DNA of 42,100 nt. Origin: Desulfomonile tiedjei. Lineage in GTDB: Bacteria > Desulfobacterota > Desulfomonilia > Desulfomonilales > Desulfomonilaceae. Each line of letters starts with the position of its first letter. The first letter of the stretch is position 1. A program made the translations under genes and the position numbers. The notes under the pieces were generated by a model. That model saw only the letters and a list, made by a program, of their open reading frames with translations. It did not search any database and was not told the origin of the DNA. This document shows positions 38,397 to 42,100 of the stretch, piece by piece. Location of the stretch: NCBI GenBank assembly GCA_020722215.1, contig DYLG01000005.1, positions 1-42,100 on the forward strand. The letters run 5' to 3'.

Positions 38397-38705
38397 TGTC
38401 CATCCTGAGATAGAGGTCTAATGCATGGGAACTTCGGCTTTCGCCGAATTGTGTTCTCACGGTTCGGACTATAGAGGAACAGGCCCTGAAAGTCAAGAAA
38501 ATACTTTAATAAATAGACTTAACTAGCCAGTTTACATATTGATTTCCTTTGATCGACGTCCGGGGTGCCCGCGGATTCCCGCGCCACCCCCCAGCACCCT
38601 GACGCGTTACGTTTTCGCCCTATTTGCGAATATTTCTCCAGGACACGGAGTTTCCGTTTGAAAGGAAACCTCGACCGTCCTAGCATGGGGCTCGCCAATA
38701 CTATT

Positions 38706-39341
38706 ATGGAGAGAGGACCGGAGTTGTCCGACGCCCCTGGCTGCCATGATCCCCGATCCCTGATAGAGCGCTGCAATCAGGGCGACAGGCGGGCGTGGGA
38801 GGAATTCTACACGAGGTACTTCGGAATGATATCCTTCGCAGTGCGGAGGTATTGCGCTCCGAGGGTTGAAGACCACGACGATCTGGTCCACGAGGTTTTC
38901 ATTAACCTTTTCAAAGCGTTGAAGCATTATGACTCCAGCAGGCCCCTTGAGGCATATATTCTTGAGATATCCCGGCGCGTTACCATCAGCGGTCTTCGCA
39001 AGAGTTCGGCACTGAAACGCGGAGGAATCAACCCCGCTTCCGTGAGGGTCAACGCTCACGATTCCACGGAGGATGAGGCATACACGCAGGTGGCCTCTTC
39101 CCTGAAAGATCAGGAGAATGCTCTCATGGATGCCCAAGAGACATTCAGGCTGAGAGAATCCCTGGCGCGTCTGTCCGAGAGTTGTCGGGAGGTCTTGGCC
39201 CTTCGATACGACAAGGGTCTATCGTACAAAGAGATTGCCGCTCGAATCAACGTCAAGGAGGGCGCCCTGCGTGTGCGCGTTCAGCGCTGTCTCGACGCGC
39301 TGGCCAGGGAATACTTGATCTTTGATCAACAGGAGGTTTGA
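38706..39341 (+). CDS. ECF-like RNA polymerase sigma-70 family factor
   Basis: CNQGDRRAWEEFYTRYFGMI, HDDLVHEVFINLFKALKHYDSSRPLEAYI; sigma4: LSESCREVLALRYDKGLSYKEIAARINVKEGALRVRVQRCLDAL. Confidence 0.88.
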   Translation: MERGPELSDAPGCHDPRSLIERCNQGDRRAWEEFYTRYFGMISFAVRRYCAPRVEDHDDLVHEVFINLFKALKHYDSSRPLEAYILEISRRVTISGLRKSSALKRGGINPASVRVNAHDSTEDEAYTQVASSLKDQENALMDAQETFRLRESLARLSESCREVLALRYDKGLSYKEIAARINVKEGALRVRVQRCLDALAREYLIFDQQEV

Positions 39342-39346
39342 GCAAG

Positions 39347-40711
39347 GTGGGCGAAGAGACTCACAAGTGCTCTGAAGGGTGGGATGCGTCTCACTTGCTC
39401 CCCTTCGTCGAGGGCGAGCTGGACGCGGAAGCCGCCCGGTTGGTGGCCGCGCACGTCGCAGCATGCCCGGAATGCGCCAGAGAACTTGATTCCGTGCGGC
39501 TTGCGCACGGCTTGCTCCAGGGTCATCCGGCGGCCTTTCACCTTGACCCTTCTGATCTGCGGGCTTACGTCTCTGAAGGGCTGGATCCCGACGGGACCTT
39601 TTCGAAGCATCTCAAGTCATGCGCCAAATGTCAGAGAGATGCGGACATCCTCAGGGGAATGATTCGCATAGGTTCGGAAATGCCCGCCGGACCGACTCCT
39701 CTCCCGAAGAAGCTCCGGATTGCGCTGGAACTACAGTCCATTCCGGACCGCTTTGCATTGCTGCATGATCTGCTCAGACGCGCACGTCACCTATTCTTGC
39801 CGCCGCTTCGTGTACCCTTGCTTGCACAGGCTACGGTTGCCGCTGCAGTGCTTATCCTTGTCATGGCCATTCCTGCATGGAGAATACTCAAGGAAAGCTA
39901 CCCCCCGGATTATCCGATCTCTCCCGAGAGGCAGGAAGTCTTGCCGGAAGTGGCCAAGAAGAAGCTTCTTCGGGAGGAGAAGCCCTCCTCCATCGCGCTG
40001 CCCCCTCCTGCAGGCCGGCCGGTTGCCCTTGCCGAGAGGGATATTTCCGTTGAGAGCAAACTGGAAGAATCGGAACAACCGCGGCCCCAGCTTGAGAGAC
40101 CGGGCGCAGCCGAGCCCGAATCGGCCGATCTGTCGCCTGGCGAGGAAGCGGAGGAGTCGGTTGCGCCGGCGGCTCCGGTTCCTTCTCGCAGACCTGAACA
40201 GAAAGGGCACAGTGATGTCCGGCGCCCGGTTCGTAGGTCTTACGCCGGCAAGCCCCGCCAAATGGCTCCGGGAGCACCCAGCGAGGAGTTCCGCGCGCTG
40301 GCTGCGCCTCGTGATGCTGGCAGAGTTTCTCCCATACCGGTCCGGGTGCGAATCGTGGATCAAACTGGGGTTCCGATCCGGTGGCTCCGCTATTCTCCTC
40401 CGACTGCGCCAGACGCGCGATACAAGTTTTCGGTACAAGACGAGAAAAAAGAGCGCCCACCGGTGGATCTCAAACAAAGGCCGGACGCGGGCGAAGCAGC
40501 GCTCGGTTTCGCGGACAAGGACAAGTTCGGGAAGGGATACCTCGTTGAAATTGTGGTGAAACCGGTCGGCGACCTCTATGACCTTGAGGGGAGGCTCGTG
40601 GACCTGGACGCAAGAAAGGACAGAAAGGCAGTGACGGAAATCGAGGTCCCGCGGGGAGAACTCGAGGAAAGGATCAGCCTGATTGTGTGGTCTTTGCTGG
40701 GAGCGCCCTAG
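39347..40711 (+). CDS. putative transmembrane anti-sigma factor with two zinc-finger-like motifs (GTG 39347 or TTG 39338 start)
   Basis: HVAACPECA and HLKSCAKCQ (HxxxCxxC twice); TM VAAAVLILVMAIPAW; directly after sigma gene. Confidence 0.75.
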   Translation: MGEETHKCSEGWDASHLLPFVEGELDAEAARLVAAHVAACPECARELDSVRLAHGLLQGHPAAFHLDPSDLRAYVSEGLDPDGTFSKHLKSCAKCQRDADILRGMIRIGSEMPAGPTPLPKKLRIALELQSIPDRFALLHDLLRRARHLFLPPLRVPLLAQATVAAAVLILVMAIPAWRILKESYPPDYPISPERQEVLPEVAKKKLLREEKPSSIALPPPAGRPVALAERDISVESKLEESEQPRPQLERPGAAEPESADLSPGEEAEESVAPAAPVPSRRPEQKGHSDVRRPVRRSYAGKPRQMAPGAPSEEFRALAAPRDAGRVSPIPVRVRIVDQTGVPIRWLRYSPPTAPDARYKFSVQDEKKERPPVDLKQRPDAGEAALGFADKDKFGKGYLVEIVVKPVGDLYDLEGRLVDLDARKDRKAVTEIEVPRGELEERISLIVWSLLGAP

Positions 40712-40761
40712 CCTGAACCGGCCAATTGGACGAAATTCGGCACGTCTTGCCCCCGTTTCCG

Positions 40762-42018
40762 TCACTGCCCAATATACGGCGCTAGTATCTCCAGCAGCGC
40801 CTTGAACTTGACAACCCCTTGGATGCGATTTTGCTCATCTACAACCGGTATGGCGCGGAAACCATACTTCGCGAAAAGACCTGCGAGGTCTTTCGCTCCG
40901 TCATGGATTCCCGCAGTGATCATCCTTCGGGTCATTACCGTCTCAAGGGGGGTGAAGATCTCTGTGGACAGCAGTTCCCTGAGGTTGACCACGCCGATGA
41001 GCTTCGAGCCCGGCTCCACGACATAAATATAGTAAATCACGTCCATTTCATCCGCATGCTGCCTGATGTGGGCAAGCGCTTCCACAATGGTGGCGACCGG
41101 AGGGAGAGCCATGAACTTGGTGGTCATCAGACCGCCTGCCTCGTCCTCTTCATGGGCAAGCAGGCGTTTCACTTCCTCCACATAGCCGGCGCTCATTTCC
41201 CGAAAGATGCCTTGGACCGTCTCATCCGGCAAATCCGCAATCAAGTCGGTCGCCTCATCCGGAGACATCTCCTCAATGATGTCCGCGGCTTTCTCCGGTT
41301 CCAATGTCTTGATGATGGAGACCTGAACCTTGGGGTCCATCTCCTCGAAGGCGTCTGCGAGGACTTCTTCTTCCAGAGCGTCCATAACGACCGCACGCTC
41401 GTGTACGTCCAGGTCCTCGATGATGTCCGCCAGGTCAGCGGGGTGAAGGGAAGCGAGGGTGCTCTGAGGAATCTGGAGTCTCAACCGGTCGGCGTCCGCC
41501 AGCGGCTGAACGAAGTGCCACGAGATGAACCTGTCTTTGAGGGAGTAATCAAAGAACCATCTCAGGAAGCCAACTACCGCCTTCTCAAACCCAAGGCGGC
41601 GGAGAAGACCTCGCAGGCTGACATCAACCTGGGCCAGAATGAGTTTGCCCTCAGCCTCGAGAAACTGGAGGTCGTTGACTCGTTCCACCTTGGCTCCATC
41701 AACGTCAACGATCTGCTTATCCAGCAGGAAATCGCGCAGCAGGATTTCCGAGGACGCCAAGGTCAGCGGGACGGGCTCGGGCGCGTCGTCCTTCAGAACA
41801 GTTTTCGACAAGGCGAGAGATGCGACCGACGCCCACGGGACGCAACGCCGTTCCAGAGACCACCTCGGCCGGTAAACAAGCTTCACCACCTCCGGCTCCG
41901 GCAGATCCAGGTCCACCACCAGGTCCCAGGTCTTGCCCAGCATCAGGCCGGCAGCGGAATAGAGCCTTGTTTGGATGAGGCTGCTGAGAAAAAACTGTCC
42001 TTGGGGCGCAGATCCCAC
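40762..42018 (-). CDS. PRC-barrel + MgtE N-terminal + CBS domain protein without MgtE transporter domain
   Basis: MLGKTWDLVVDLDLPE (PRC-like), ADLADIIEDLDVHERAVVMDALEEEVLADAFEEMDP (MgtE_N), CBS pair ending ...KFKALLEILAPYIGQ*. Confidence 0.82.
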   Translation of the reverse strand: MGSAPQGQFFLSSLIQTRLYSAAGLMLGKTWDLVVDLDLPEPEVVKLVYRPRWSLERRCVPWASVASLALSKTVLKDDAPEPVPLTLASSEILLRDFLLDKQIVDVDGAKVERVNDLQFLEAEGKLILAQVDVSLRGLLRRLGFEKAVVGFLRWFFDYSLKDRFISWHFVQPLADADRLRLQIPQSTLASLHPADLADIIEDLDVHERAVVMDALEEEVLADAFEEMDPKVQVSIIKTLEPEKAADIIEEMSPDEATDLIADLPDETVQGIFREMSAGYVEEVKRLLAHEEDEAGGLMTTKFMALPPVATIVEALAHIRQHADEMDVIYYIYVVEPGSKLIGVVNLRELLSTEIFTPLETVMTRRMITAGIHDGAKDLAGLFAKYGFRAIPVVDEQNRIQGVVKFKALLEILAPYIGQ

Positions 42019-42047
42019 GCGGATGTCCCTTCATTGGTAGTAGTCCA

Positions 42048-42085
42048 CCGGGGAGACCCCTTCTTGCAAGAAGGGGCCTCCCCGG
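42048..42085. repeat. 38-bp near-perfect palindrome upstream of the MgtE_N/CBS gene
   Basis: CCGGGGAG-A-CCCCTTCTTG/CAAGAAGGGG-C-CTCCCCGG, one mismatched pair. Confidence 0.75.
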
Positions 42086-42100
42086 CCCCCTCCACCAAGA

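Noticed and set aside
39791-40765. 324-aa minus-strand ORF
   Set aside because: Arg-rich shadow ORF opposite the anti-sigma gene
1-42100. tRNA, rRNA or SRP RNA genes and transposases
   Set aside because: None recognised by eye; a tRNAscan-SE/Infernal run would be decisive

Overview
The window looks like a chromosomal segment from a Desulfobacterota (Deltaproteobacteria-like) genome; this assignment rests on protein flavour and synteny and is inference only. Housekeeping core, minus strand: rnhB-rplS-trmD-rimM-khpA-rpsP. Divergent from it, plus strand: rplU-rpmA-obgE-proB-def-fmt-htpX. Further minus-strand genes: gatC-gatA-gatB, ffh, and a mannose-type PTS IID/HPr pair at the left edge. Accessory content includes: (i) a six-gene minus-strand cluster, MvhD-like / MetV-like / MetF / degenerate GltS-like ferredoxin-flavoprotein / canonical GltS-like ferredoxin-FMN protein / class-II amidotransferase-GXGXG fusion; (ii) an alcohol dehydrogenase-DegT aminotransferase-KdsB trio resembling KdnB-KdnA-KdsB (8-amino-Kdo synthesis); (iii) a decaheme c-type cytochrome next to a secreted Cys-rich protein; (iv) an ECF-like sigma factor with a putative double zinc-finger anti-sigma protein, preceded by a long intergenic region with a perfect 13-bp hairpin, a G4 motif, REP-like doublets and a 27-aa transmembrane micro-ORF; (v) a PRC-barrel/MgtE_N/CBS protein with no apparent transporter domain. 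Paired-hairpin (REPIN-like) repeats occur in several intergenic regions. No rRNA, tRNA, CRISPR array or transposase was recognised. The best candidates for new biology are the GltS-like/MetFV/MvhD-like cluster and the Kdn-like amino-Kdo cluster.
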